Assembly (NCBI GenBank): GCA_028287135.1
Contig: JAQBQE010000027.1
Span: 37,956 to 101,955, forward strand
Origin: Myxococcales bacterium
GTDB taxonomy: Bacteria > Myxococcota_A > Polyangia > Haliangiales > Haliangiaceae
Direction of reading: 5' to 3'
Length of the DNA stretch: 64,000 bases
Shown: positions 17,509 through 30,450 of the stretch, piece after piece
Position numbering within the stretch: position 1 is the first letter of the stretch
How the letters are laid out: each line of letters opens with the position of its first letter
The notes under the pieces: generated by a model
Database searches by the model: none
Seen by the model: only the letters and a program-made list of their open reading frames with translations
What the model was told of the DNA's origin: nothing
Program-made: the position numbers and the translations under genes

Positions 17509-18965
17509 ATCGCCGCGCGCGGATCACGCTGATCGCACTCGGCCTGCTCGCCCTCGGCGCGGGGCTTGCGATCGCGCGTCCCGGCGGTGGCGAGAGCTAC
17601 TCGGGCGGCGGGGGCCACGGCGGTGGCGGCGGGGGCGGCGATGGCGGTGCGGCCGTGATCTTCGAGCTCGTGTACTGGCTGATCCGGATCATCATCTACT
17701 ACCCGCAGGTCGGTCTGCCGCTGCTCGGCATCGTGATCGGCTACGTCGCCTACAGCGCGTACAAGCAGAAGCAGAACAAGGACTGGGACAGCGGTCCGCC
17801 GGTCACGCTCAAGCGCGCTGCGAGCCTCGACCCGCTGCGCACGATCGATCCCGACTTCTCGCAGGTGCTGTTCGAGGACTTTGCGTTCCGGCTGTTCTCG
17901 ACGGCGCACCGCGCCCGTCATACCTACGACACGCTCGCCGCCGTCGCGCCGTACGTCTCGGCCGCTGCGCGCGAGAACCTTCACATCCGCACGCCGGGCC
18001 AGCCGGTCGAGTCCGTCGTGGTCGGCGCGATGCGCACCTTCAGGGTCGACCTCCAGGCTGATCGCGTGCGGATCGCCATCGAGTACGAGGCCAACGTCAC
18101 GACAAAGACAGCGACGTACTACACCGTCGAGAGCTGGGTCTTCGGGCGGGATGCGACGCGCACGTCGAAGCCGCCCGCCGCGACCCGCGGGTTCCCGTGC
18201 CCGAACTGCGGCGCGCCCTGGCAGGCAAGCGCGAGCGGAACCCAGGTCTGCGCGTCGTGCGGCGAGGTCGTCGACAACGGTCGGTTCGACTGGGTCGTCG
18301 AGGAGATCGCGCTCGCGTCCTCCGACGAGCGACCACCGACCGTGACCGAGGACGTCCCCGAGCGCGGGACCGATCTGCAGACCTATCGCGCACCCGATGT
18401 CGACGAGCAGTGGCAGTCGCTCGAGACCGACGATCCGGCGCTGACCGAGCAGAACCTGATGGCGCGGCTGAACCTGATCTACAAGCAGCTCAACACGGCG
18501 TGGTCGAGCAACGAGCTGCGACCCGCGCAGGGCCTGGTCTCCGACGGCCTCTACGACTACCTCCAGTACTGGATCGACAGCTTCAAGAAGCAGGGCCTGC
18601 GCAACCAGCTCGTCGACATGGGCATCACGCACACGATCGTCGCCAAGGTCGTGCGCGATCGCTGGTACGACGCGATCACGATCCGGCTGTGGGCGCAGGG
18701 CAAGGACTACGTGATGCGTCCCGAGACCGGGCGGATCGTGCGTGGCTCGAAGTCCGCGGTCCGCAAGTACACCGAGTACTGGACGCTGATCCGCTCGCGT
18801 TCGCGCAAGGGTGCACCGAACCCCAAGCCGACGTGCAGCAACTGCGGCGCGCCGCTGAAGATCACGATGGCAGGTGAGTGCGAGCACTGCAACGCGCACG
18901 TCACGGCCGGCGAGTTCGACTGGGTGCTCTCGAAAATCGAGCAGGACGACACGTACCGGGGCTAG
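17505..18965 (+). CDS. Tim44-like domain protein with two zinc ribbons
   Basis: A 486-residue protein with an N-terminal hydrophobic helix (7-24), a Gly/Ser-rich loop, a second membrane segment (about 48-85) and a large soluble region. The soluble region carries a Tim44-like domain (ITIRLWAQGKDY region, about 320-425), apparently with a related domain before it (about 110-225). Two zinc-ribbon motifs are evident: CPNCG...CASCG (about 230-257) and CSNCG...CEHCN (about 445-465). Each is followed by a similar (R/E)FDWV(V/L) segment, implying an internal duplication. Tim44-like domains bind membranes or membrane proteins. Coupling to the TPM gene suggests a joint envelope role. Confidence 0.75.
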   Translation: MNRRARITLIALGLLALGAGLAIARPGGGESYSGGGGHGGGGGGGDGGAAVIFELVYWLIRIIIYYPQVGLPLLGIVIGYVAYSAYKQKQNKDWDSGPPVTLKRAASLDPLRTIDPDFSQVLFEDFAFRLFSTAHRARHTYDTLAAVAPYVSAAARENLHIRTPGQPVESVVVGAMRTFRVDLQADRVRIAIEYEANVTTKTATYYTVESWVFGRDATRTSKPPAATRGFPCPNCGAPWQASASGTQVCASCGEVVDNGRFDWVVEEIALASSDERPPTVTEDVPERGTDLQTYRAPDVDEQWQSLETDDPALTEQNLMARLNLIYKQLNTAWSSNELRPAQGLVSDGLYDYLQYWIDSFKKQGLRNQLVDMGITHTIVAKVVRDRWYDAITIRLWAQGKDYVMRPETGRIVRGSKSAVRKYTEYWTLIRSRSRKGAPNPKPTCSNCGAPLKITMAGECEHCNAHVTAGEFDWVLSKIEQDDTYRG

Positions 18966-19000
18966 CTGCCAGCGGGCCGCTGGCGTGCTCGAATGCACCC

Positions 19001-19711
19001 ATGACGCTTCGCTCGCTCTCGGTCGCCCTCGCCCTCTCCTGCGTCCGCATCGCCACGGCTCTCGCCGAGCCGCCACGGGTCGACCCGGCGCCTGCGGCCG
19101 ACAAGGCGCCGGCCAAGGCTGCGCCTGCGTCCAAGACAGCAGCCCCGGTCCCGGCATCGGCGATCAAGGCAGTCGTCGGAAAGCCGGCACCGGCCTTCAC
19201 GCTCACCGACCTCGCCGGCAAGACGGTGGAGCTCGCGTCCTTCAAGGGCAAGATCGTCGTGCTCGAGTGGTTCAACCCCGGCTGCCCGTACGTCAAGAAG
19301 TCCCACACCGTCGGCTCGCTCGTCGACACCGCGAAGAAGCACGCGGCCAAGGGCGTGGTGTGGCTCGCGATCAACAGCAACGCCGCCGGCAAGCAGGGCC
19401 ACGAGGCCTCCGAGAACGCCGAGGCGGCAAAGACGTTCGCGATGGCGCACCCGATCCTGCGCGACCTCCACGGCGCGGTCGGCAAGGCCTACGGCGCGAC
19501 CAACACGCCGCACATGTTCGTGATCGACAAGAAGGGCATGCTCGTCTACGCGGGCGCGATCGACAACTCGCCCGATGCCGAGCGCAAGTCGCCGACCAGC
19601 GGCGACGTCGTCAACTACGTCGATGCCGCCGTCGAGGCGGTCGTCGCCGGCACGCCGGTCAAGACGCCGACGAGCAAGGCGTACGGCTGCAGCGTGAAGT
19701 ATGGGTCGTGA
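19001..19711 (+). CDS. Secreted redoxin (AhpC/TSA-like)
   Basis: A 236-residue protein with an N-terminal signal (to about residue 22), an Ala/Lys/Pro-rich tether and a redoxin domain (about 58-225). The core has FTLTDLAGKTVELASFKGK, the active-site segment WFNPGCPYVKKSH with a single Cys (C95, so CPYV rather than CxxC) and THPHMF-type cis-Pro region NTPHMFVIDKKG. The C-terminal GCSVKY (C230) is shared with related one-Cys redoxins and may supply the resolving Cys. It should act outside the cytoplasmic membrane. ATG 19001 is chosen because it begins the signal peptide. The 3' end overlaps the next lipoprotein gene by 11 bases. Confidence 0.85.
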   Translation: MTLRSLSVALALSCVRIATALAEPPRVDPAPAADKAPAKAAPASKTAAPVPASAIKAVVGKPAPAFTLTDLAGKTVELASFKGKIVVLEWFNPGCPYVKKSHTVGSLVDTAKKHAAKGVVWLAINSNAAGKQGHEASENAEAAKTFAMAHPILRDLHGAVGKAYGATNTPHMFVIDKKGMLVYAGAIDNSPDAERKSPTSGDVVNYVDAAVEAVVAGTPVKTPTSKAYGCSVKYGS

Positions 19712-20168
19712 GCGTCTCCTCGTCCTTGTCGTCGCGCTGACCGCAGCTTGCGAGCGCGAGCCGACTCCGGCCGGCATCACCGCGCCCCCGATTCCGTCGG
19801 CACCCAGGGCCACCGTGCGGACCGTCGCATCGACGAAGCTCTACCGGATCGAGCTCACCGCACCGCCGTGCACCGCGACCGCCCGCTGCGAGGCGCGGGT
19901 CGCGATCCACGCGATCGGCGGCTACAAGGTCAACGCCGAGTACCCGACCAAGTTCGTCGTCGACCCGAAGGCGACGGTCACCATTGAGGGCACCGGCACG
20001 TTCGCCGCCGACCCGACCGACAAGACGCTCGGTTCGCTGACCGTACCGTTCCGCGCGAAGGCGGCTGGCTCCGCCAACCTGGTCGGTCAGCTCAAGCTCA
20101 GCGTGTGCACCGACGAGGTCTGCGAGATCGAAGCGGTCCCGATCGACGTCGCGATCCCTGCGACCTAG
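19701..20168 (+). CDS. Small lipoprotein, partner of the redoxin
   Basis: A 155-residue predicted lipoprotein with lipobox ALTAAC at residue 17. The mature part is a single beta-rich domain with segments YKVNAEYPTKFVV, LTVPFRAKAAG and LKLSVCTDEVCEIEAVPIDV. The paired cysteines CTDEVC near the end recall the N-terminal immunoglobulin-like domain of DsbD, which exchanges disulfides; this resemblance is my inference and there is no transmembrane reductase part. Its 11-base overlap with the redoxin gene suggests the two act together in the periplasm. Confidence 0.65.
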   Translation: MGRERLLVLVVALTAACEREPTPAGITAPPIPSAPRATVRTVASTKLYRIELTAPPCTATARCEARVAIHAIGGYKVNAEYPTKFVVDPKATVTIEGTGTFAADPTDKTLGSLTVPFRAKAAGSANLVGQLKLSVCTDEVCEIEAVPIDVAIPAT

Positions 20169-20956
20169 AACGGCAGCTTCGACTTCAGCCAGTCCTCGGC
20201 GCGCTGGGCGACGAGCTTCTTCGCGAGGTCGCGCGCGAACGCCACGATCTTCGCGACCTCGGCCTTCGAATCATCGGCGCTGTCGGCGACCGGGATCGAG
20301 ATCGGAAGCGTCACGGGCGAAGATCCGAAGATCCCACCGCTCGCGGTCAGCATGCCGTCCTTGTAGTGCAGCTTGATCACGATGCTCGCCGGCAGATCGA
20401 GCGTCGCCCGCATCTCCTTCATCGAGAACATCCACGACATCGGCGTCTTGAACGTGGTCTCGCCTGCCTCGACGTAGTCGACTTTGATCTCGATCTTGCC
20501 GAGCTCGGGCAGGAACGCGCTCGGCGAGAACGTCAGCATCGCATCGCGGATCACGACATGCGCGGCGCGCGTCGGCGTACGCTTCGACTTGTTGAACTGA
20601 AAGACGGAGACACTCGTCGCCGAGAACCGGACCTTGTCGATCACGAGGTCGGTGCACGTGCGATCGAACAGCAGCAGGCCGAGCGGCCGCAGGTCGCAAT
20701 CGATCTCGCCGATATCGATCTCGAGCTTGCCGAGGTGGTCCTTGCGGATCTTGAACCCCGACATCTGGAGGTCGCCGCGGACCAGCGCGAGGTTCGTGCT
20801 GTCGATCGTGACCTGCGCATCGAGCTTGTCCGCCAGCCTCGTCGCGACCCGTGCACCCGCACGCCCGCCATACAGCGAGCCGACGATCGCGAGCACGACG
20901 ATCCACAGGGCGAACGCCCCGACGATCCAGCCGGCGATCCGACGCCCCTTCGACAT
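20165..20956 (-). CDS. Membrane-anchored AsmA-like hypothetical protein
   Basis: A 263-residue protein with one N-terminal transmembrane helix (8-30) and a long beta-rich periplasmic part. Features such as AQVTIDSTNLALVRGDLQMSGFKIRK and repeated amphipathic strands are typical of AsmA/DUF748-type lipid-transfer relatives, though it is much shorter than classical AsmA. The C terminus is a Lys-rich amphipathic helix ending KSKLPF. Its stop overlaps the stop of the convergent lipoprotein gene by 4 bases. Function is not assigned. Confidence 0.65.
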   Translation of the reverse strand: MSKGRRIAGWIVGAFALWIVVLAIVGSLYGGRAGARVATRLADKLDAQVTIDSTNLALVRGDLQMSGFKIRKDHLGKLEIDIGEIDCDLRPLGLLLFDRTCTDLVIDKVRFSATSVSVFQFNKSKRTPTRAAHVVIRDAMLTFSPSAFLPELGKIEIKVDYVEAGETTFKTPMSWMFSMKEMRATLDLPASIVIKLHYKDGMLTASGGIFGSSPVTLPISIPVADSADDSKAEVAKIVAFARDLAKKLVAQRAEDWLKSKLPF

Positions 20957-20982
20957 CTCCGGTTCAGTCTCCCACGAACGGT

Positions 20983-21198
20983 TCAGCGAGCCTTGGAGCT
21001 CTCGGTGGCGCTCGACGGCCCCGCCGCTACGGTCGACTGCGTTGCCGGCCCGCGACCGACCCCGCCGTTCAATCCCGCCGCGCGTCCAGCTTCCACAAGC
21101 GACATGCAGAGCTTGTAGAGCTGGCGAACATCCTCGAGCCGCGCCGTGATCGCGGCGCGAGACATGTCGACGGACTCAGCTCTGGTCTTCATCGTCAT
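20983..21198 (-). CDS. Small protein paired with a nucleotidyltransferase
   Basis: A 71-residue protein with a helical core MSRAAITARLEDVRQLYKLC and a low-complexity Gly/Ser/Thr tail. It starts inside the nucleotidyltransferase gene (23-base overlap from ATG 21198); a later ATG at 21165 would avoid the overlap and begins at the conserved core. Small proteins with this S-x-x-AI-x-x-RL pattern next to nucleotidyltransferases are known to me from other GC-rich genomes, which suggests a partner or antitoxin/toxin role. That is inference; the sequence alone does not prove function. Confidence 0.55.
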   Translation of the reverse strand: MTMKTRAESVDMSRAAITARLEDVRQLYKLCMSLVEAGRAAGLNGGVGRGPATQSTVAAGPSSATESSKAR

Positions 21199-21663
21199 CG
21201 TGACCTTCGAGTCTCGAGATATCCGCCAGATCCTGTGGTCGACCGGCGAACCTCTTCATCGTAGCAAGCCCCTCGCGGGACACCACCCACAACGTAGCCT
21301 CGCGCCAAGGGACCTCGGTCCGGGTGTCCCACACCGCCTGGTGCACCGGTCCCACGATGAGAAGGTCCAAGGATACCAGCAGGTCTGTGCCGGATTCGAG
21401 CTTGGAGACCCGCTGCATCTCATGCTGGTCCGGTTTGCCGGCGCGGAAGATCATGCGGCGCGAAGGAACATCGAATCCGAGCCGCTTCGCGACCTCGAGT
21501 ACGCGAGGAACATCCTCCCTCATCACGAGCAGATCAATGTCCTTCGTTGCGCGTGGGAGACCGTGGACACCGACGGCCAATCCGCCGCACAGCGCGTAGT
21601 CGATCGCCGCAGCCGAGAGCTCGTCAACGAGCTTCTCGAGCTCTTCGATCAGGTCAATCGCCA

Positions 21664-21664
<1 letters not shown>
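21176..21664 (-). CDS. Nucleotidyltransferase (AbiEii/MNT-like)
   Basis: A 162-residue protein with the nucleotidyltransferase core [13 protein letters not shown], where the DxD of the polymerase-beta-like fold binds metal, preceded by [10 protein letters not shown] conserved [14 protein letters not shown] and [13 protein letters not shown] follow, as in AbiEii-like proteins. Such enzymes form the toxin or antitoxin half of nucleotidyltransferase-type pairs. Its ATG overlaps the parE stop (ATGA), so it is translated as the third gene of the topoisomerase operon, and it overlaps the small downstream gene. This coupling to parCE is unusual. Confidence 0.8.
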
Positions 21665-26127
<4,463 letters not shown>

Positions 26128-26181
26128 TTGCTTGGTCCTCGAGAAGGCCCGTGATATTGCTGGCCTCCTTCGGCCATCCTG

Positions 26182-27591
26182 ATGAGACGGAAGACCGCGC
26201 GCAAGAAAAGGTCAACGGCCTACCCGCCCCTGGCAGCCATGGGTGCAGGCCGTCCCGCCCGTCGTGGCGGAGGCTGGGTCGCGCTCGTCCTCGGCGCGCT
26301 CGTCGTCGTGAACCTGTACGTCTTCGTCTGGGACAAGAAGACCTCGGTCGGCGCGATCAAGCGCGAAGCCGAAGCCGCTTCGTCCAGGGCGCCCGCCGCC
26401 GCGATCCCGTCGCAGCCGCTCGACGCCGAGGCCGGTCCCGGCGGGTCTGGAGCGCCCGGCGCCGGCTCGTCCGCGCTGGCGCCCGCCCCGGTGGGTCCAC
26501 CCGGCACGATCGACGGCAAGGTCGGCAAGTCCGACACCCTCGGCCGGCTCCTCAAGAAGAGCGGGCTCTCGGCCGGCGAGACCGACGAGGTGATCCGCTC
26601 GCTGGCCGGCGTCCTCGATTTCAAGTCGATCCGCGTCGGCCAGAGCTACCGGATCGAACGTGGCCCCGATGGTCGGGTGAAGCTGTTCGAGCTGGTCGTC
26701 AGCAAGGTCCAGACCGTCCGCACCGAGCGCGCACCGAGCGGCGAGCTGGTCGCCAAGACGGACACCTCGCAGACCCGGATCGAGACCAGGACCCTCGGGG
26801 GTCGGATCGATTCGTCGCTCTACGCCTCGCTGAAGGCGGCCGGCGAGACGGCCGCGCTGGTCGATTTCTTCGTCGACGTGTTCGCCTACGACCTCGACTT
26901 CTACAACGACCAGCACGAGGGCGACACGTTCCGGGTCGTCGTCGAGAAGGAGTTCAAGGACACCGAGTTCTTGCGCTACCGCAAGATCCTCGCGGCCGAG
27001 TACCAGGGCAAGGCGGGGACGTTCCGCACGTTCGCCTGGAACAACGCCTACTATGACCCCGACGGCACGTCGGCCGAGAAGTCGCTGCTGAAGACGCCGC
27101 TCAAGTTCCAGCGCGTCTCGTCGGGCTTCGATCGCAAGCGGATGCACCCGGTCCTCCACACCACCCGGGCCCATCTCGGCATCGACTACGCCGCGCCGAC
27201 GGGCACCCCGGTGTGGGCCGCCGCCTCGGGCACGATCGTCCATCGCAGCCCCGCGGGCGGCGCCGGCAACCTCGTCATGATCCGCCACGAGAGCGGGGTC
27301 GAGACCGCCTACATGCACCTCTCCAAGTTCGCTGCCGACCAGAAGGTCGGTCAGCGGGTCGCCGCCAAGACCGTGATCGGCTACGTCGGGACGACCGGCC
27401 TGTCGAGCGGGCCGCACCTCCACTTCGGGGTCAAGCAGAACGGGGTCTACATCGACCCGTCCAAGCTGGCACCGATGCGTGGCAAAGGTGTGCCGCGGTC
27501 CGAGATCGACGCATTCAAGGCCGAGGTCGGCAAGCTCGAATCGCTGCTCGGTGGGATCGCCATACCGGCGGCGCCAACCGCACCGATCTAA
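26182..27591 (+). CDS. M23-family peptidoglycan endopeptidase (MepM-like)
   Basis: A 469-residue envelope protein with a Lys/Arg-rich N terminus, one membrane segment (about 32-48), a Pro/Ala/Gly-rich linker (65-110), an OapA/LysM-like region ([16 protein letters not shown] and following, 115-300) and a C-terminal M23/LytM domain. The zinc ligands are in HLGIDYAAP and HLHFG, with the conserved SSGF at the domain start. M23 enzymes cut peptide cross-links in the cell wall; all zinc ligands look intact. The ATG at 26182 is 54 bases from divergent parC, so a compact two-way promoter must lie between. A later ATG at 26239 is also possible. Confidence 0.88.
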   Translation: MRRKTARKKRSTAYPPLAAMGAGRPARRGGGWVALVLGALVVVNLYVFVWDKKTSVGAIKREAEAASSRAPAAAIPSQPLDAEAGPGGSGAPGAGSSALAPAPVGPPGTIDGKVGKSDTLGRLLKKSGLSAGETDEVIRSLAGVLDFKSIRVGQSYRIERGPDGRVKLFELVVSKVQTVRTERAPSGELVAKTDTSQTRIETRTLGGRIDSSLYASLKAAGETAALVDFFVDVFAYDLDFYNDQHEGDTFRVVVEKEFKDTEFLRYRKILAAEYQGKAGTFRTFAWNNAYYDPDGTSAEKSLLKTPLKFQRVSSGFDRKRMHPVLHTTRAHLGIDYAAPTGTPVWAAASGTIVHRSPAGGAGNLVMIRHESGVETAYMHLSKFAADQKVGQRVAAKTVIGYVGTTGLSSGPHLHFGVKQNGVYIDPSKLAPMRGKGVPRSEIDAFKAEVGKLESLLGGIAIPAAPTAPI

Positions 27592-27652
27592 AGGACTCTG
27601 GCCGCCTGCTTCCGGCCTTGCCGATGACCAGCTTCCTCGTCACACTGAATGG

Positions 27653-28093
27653 GTGATCAAGCTCCTCGTCGGAATCCTCAAGGGCGCGGTCATCGGTGGA
27701 GCGCTTGGCTACGGTGCCCATGCGCTTGCGAAGTCGACGGGGTTCGATAATCCCTGGCTGACGTTCGGCCTGATCGGCGCGATCGTGGGCCTGTTTGTCG
27801 GGAAGCCGATCTGGACCCTTGTCCGCGACAAGAACGCGACCACCTGGATCGCCGTGATCAAGTCGGCGTTCGGCGTCGGCATCGGTATCGGCCTGTACGC
27901 GCTGGTGACGCGCGCGATCCAGCCGGTCTGGGAGATCGAGGGCTACAACGTCTTCACGTGGTACCCGACCCTGGGTGGCGCGATCGGCGCAGTGTATGGC
28001 GGCTTCGTGGAGCTCGACGACGCGATCGGCGACGACAAGACCGCAGCCCCGTCCAAGAAGGACGGATCCAAGCAGCTCCCGAAGAAGAACTGA
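27653..28093 (+). CDS. Multi-pass membrane hypothetical protein
   Basis: A 146-residue protein read from the GTG at 27653. It has about four hydrophobic segments rich in Gly (ILKGAVIGGALGYGAHAL, FGLIGAIVGLFVGKPIWTL, AFGVGIGIGLYALVTR, LGGAIGAVYGGFVEL), resembling glycine-zipper membrane proteins, and a Lys-rich C-terminal tail. No named family is recognised. No strong ribosome site precedes the GTG. It lies 61 bases after the M23 gene and 14 bases before the next lipoprotein gene, all on one strand. Confidence 0.6.
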   Translation: MIKLLVGILKGAVIGGALGYGAHALAKSTGFDNPWLTFGLIGAIVGLFVGKPIWTLVRDKNATTWIAVIKSAFGVGIGIGLYALVTRAIQPVWEIEGYNVFTWYPTLGGAIGAVYGGFVELDDAIGDDKTAAPSKKDGSKQLPKKN

Positions 28094-28107
28094 CGTACCG
28101 TCGGCGC

Positions 28108-30189
28108 GTGCGCGCCGCAGTCGTTCTGGTTTCGGTCCTGCTCCTCGCCGCCTGTGGAGACAATCTCCAGGGGCAGATCACCATCGTCAGCGATCCGCAG
28201 TGGCAACCCGCCCTGCGTGAGATGGCAGAGCTGACGCCCTACTCGGGAATCTCCGTCCGCAACGAGGATCCCGCCGGGTTCCAGATCGTCGTCGTCGATG
28301 ATCCGGCGATCCCGCTCGAGGGCTTCCAGCTCACGCTCGACCCGGGCGGCGAGACGATCCGCGTCCAGGCGCACGATGTCCTGGGAGCGCAGTACGGCGT
28401 GGCTGCGGCGCTCGAGGGCATGGGCTTTCGGTTCCGCCATCCGTTCGATCCCTACGTTCCTCGCGTGCCCGTGGTCGGTGCGATCGACGAGACGCTGCAC
28501 ACGCCCGACATTCGCGTCCGCGGCCTCCAGCTCCACACGCTGCACCCGATCGAGGGCTACTTCGCGTTCTGGGAGCCCGGCAAGGGCTCGACCACCGATG
28601 CGCACCGGATCATCGACTGGGTGATCAAGAACCGCGGCAACTTCCTGCAGTGGGTCGCGCTCGACAACATCATGAAGCCGGAGTTCCACGAGCCGTGGAA
28701 GGCGTTCACGCAGGAGCTCCTCGCCTACGCTCATTCGCGCGGCGTCCGGATCGGGCTCAACATCCAGCTGTTCGGTCAGAGCAACCTGCAGAACGCGTTC
28801 GACCTCTCCGATGACAAGACCGGGATGATCCCGCTGCGCGACGAGATCCACGCGCGGCTACCGCTGATCACGCAGGACCTCCCGTTCGATGTCTACACGC
28901 TGTCGTTCGGCGAGTTCTTCAACGCCGAGCCGCAGAAGTTCATCGACTCGGTCAACACCGCGTTCAACGAGCTGCAGGCGGTGGCACCGAACGCCGAGAT
29001 GCACACGCTGATTCACGTCGGTGACAACCAGCGCATCGACTTCATGGGCGAGAACCTGATCTATTACTTCCTCGCGAAGTTCGCCGATCCGCGGATCATC
29101 ACCGACGTCCACACGGTGATGTTCTACAACCTGTTCGAGGACGCCGGCGGCGCGTACCACCACGACAACTTCGTCGACCACCGCCTGCTCGTGCAGAACA
29201 AGATGTGCGCCGGCGAGCGCGTCGCGTACCAGCCGGAGACCGCGTACTGGGTCGCGTTCGACAACTCGGTGCCGCAGTTCTATCCGCTCTACGTCCACAG
29301 CCGCCTGCTCGACCTCGACATGCTGCAGCGCCCGGAGGGTCCGTGCGGCACGCTCGACCAGCACTACCTGTTCTCGACCGGCTGGGAGTGGGGCTACTGG
29401 CTCAACGATGTCACCGCGCTACGCGCGAGCTACGACCTCGTGACGCCGGAGACCGCGATCGCCGAGGAGCTCGCGCCGGATCTCGGCCCGCAGGCTGCGA
29501 CCCTGGTCTCCCAGATGATGGAGGTCCAGCACCAGCGCGTCCTGCTCGGCCGCCTCACCGGCTACCTCGTCGGTCGCGATTCGGTGATCGACATCGGACG
29601 TCAGCTCGACATCATCTCGCAGCCCGATCGCGTGACCTTCGATCAGCTGGTCGCCGGCACCGGGCGAACCGAGGTGATCGAGATGCTGTTCGAGATGCGG
29701 CGCTATGCCGACGAGCTCGATGCGCTCGACCAGGATCTCGGCAAGCTCGTGCTCAAGGAGAACCGATGGAGCCGCGAGCTGCGCGATGGATTTGCGATCG
29801 ATCGGCTGCGCGCGAAGTTCGTCGCTGCGACGTACGACGCCACGCTCGCCAAGATCGCTGGCGACACCGACGCCGCAGATGCAGCGTTCCGTGAGGCGGA
29901 GGATCTGATCGCGCAGGCGCGGATCGTCGTCGCGCGCCGCCACGGCGATCTGCACGACTCGATCGGCAGCCGGCATGTCGGAATCACCGCGAACCAGACC
30001 TTCTACCAGTTCGGTTATCTGTTCTTCGCGAACAACCTCTGTTACTGGACGCGTGAGCTCGAGCAGGTCGAGGGCATCCTGACCGGCACCACGCCACGGC
30101 CGCCGAGCTGCTTCTATCCACAGGAGCAGGCGCGCACAGGCGGTGAGGCCTCGAGGTTGCGGCAAGAGCCCCAGCGACTCGGCGAGTAG
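28108..30189 (+). CDS. Glycoside-hydrolase-like lipoprotein
   Basis: A 693-residue predicted lipoprotein with lipobox LLLAAC near residue 13 from the GTG start at 28108. After the lipobox comes a small alpha/beta domain with ETIRVQAHDVLGAQYGVAAALE (split here as two short parts in the protein), which resembles the domain preceding the barrel in GH20, GH67 and GH115 glycosidases. A probable TIM barrel follows (RGLQLHTLHP, RIIDWVIKNRGNFLQWV, GVRIGLNIQLFG, YTLSFGEFFN), then a helical C-terminal region. Glu in LSFGEFF is a candidate catalytic acid. The substrate is unknown; a hexosaminidase or glucuronidase-like role is only a guess. Confidence 0.65.
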   Translation: MRAAVVLVSVLLLAACGDNLQGQITIVSDPQWQPALREMAELTPYSGISVRNEDPAGFQIVVVDDPAIPLEGFQLTLDPGGETIRVQAHDVLGAQYGVAAALEGMGFRFRHPFDPYVPRVPVVGAIDETLHTPDIRVRGLQLHTLHPIEGYFAFWEPGKGSTTDAHRIIDWVIKNRGNFLQWVALDNIMKPEFHEPWKAFTQELLAYAHSRGVRIGLNIQLFGQSNLQNAFDLSDDKTGMIPLRDEIHARLPLITQDLPFDVYTLSFGEFFNAEPQKFIDSVNTAFNELQAVAPNAEMHTLIHVGDNQRIDFMGENLIYYFLAKFADPRIITDVHTVMFYNLFEDAGGAYHHDNFVDHRLLVQNKMCAGERVAYQPETAYWVAFDNSVPQFYPLYVHSRLLDLDMLQRPEGPCGTLDQHYLFSTGWEWGYWLNDVTALRASYDLVTPETAIAEELAPDLGPQAATLVSQMMEVQHQRVLLGRLTGYLVGRDSVIDIGRQLDIISQPDRVTFDQLVAGTGRTEVIEMLFEMRRYADELDALDQDLGKLVLKENRWSRELRDGFAIDRLRAKFVAATYDATLAKIAGDTDAADAAFREAEDLIAQARIVVARRHGDLHDSIGSRHVGITANQTFYQFGYLFFANNLCYWTRELEQVEGILTGTTPRPPSCFYPQEQARTGGEASRLRQEPQRLGE

Positions 30190-30450
30190 CCGGGGACGAC
30201 TGTCGCGCGATCGGGGCGCCAAGATCCGCTCACTTGCAGCGGCACGCCGCGTGCTCGTTACACGGGCATGACGCGTCACATCCGGCTGTTCCTCGTGATC
30301 CACACGGCGCTGATCGTGCTCGCGTCCCTGGGTAGCTGAAAACCCTTGCCGTTTGCAGTGCGGTGACATCCGAGATTCCGGCCGGTTAGCTCCGCGGGTG
30401 CCAGGAAGACGTTCCGAGCGGCCGGATCGTGGTCCTCCGCACGTAACGAC

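Noticed and set aside
30340..30450. Possible regulatory structure before the FadL-like gene end
   Set aside because: Only weak GC-rich hairpins without T-runs were seen, so no terminator could be supported.
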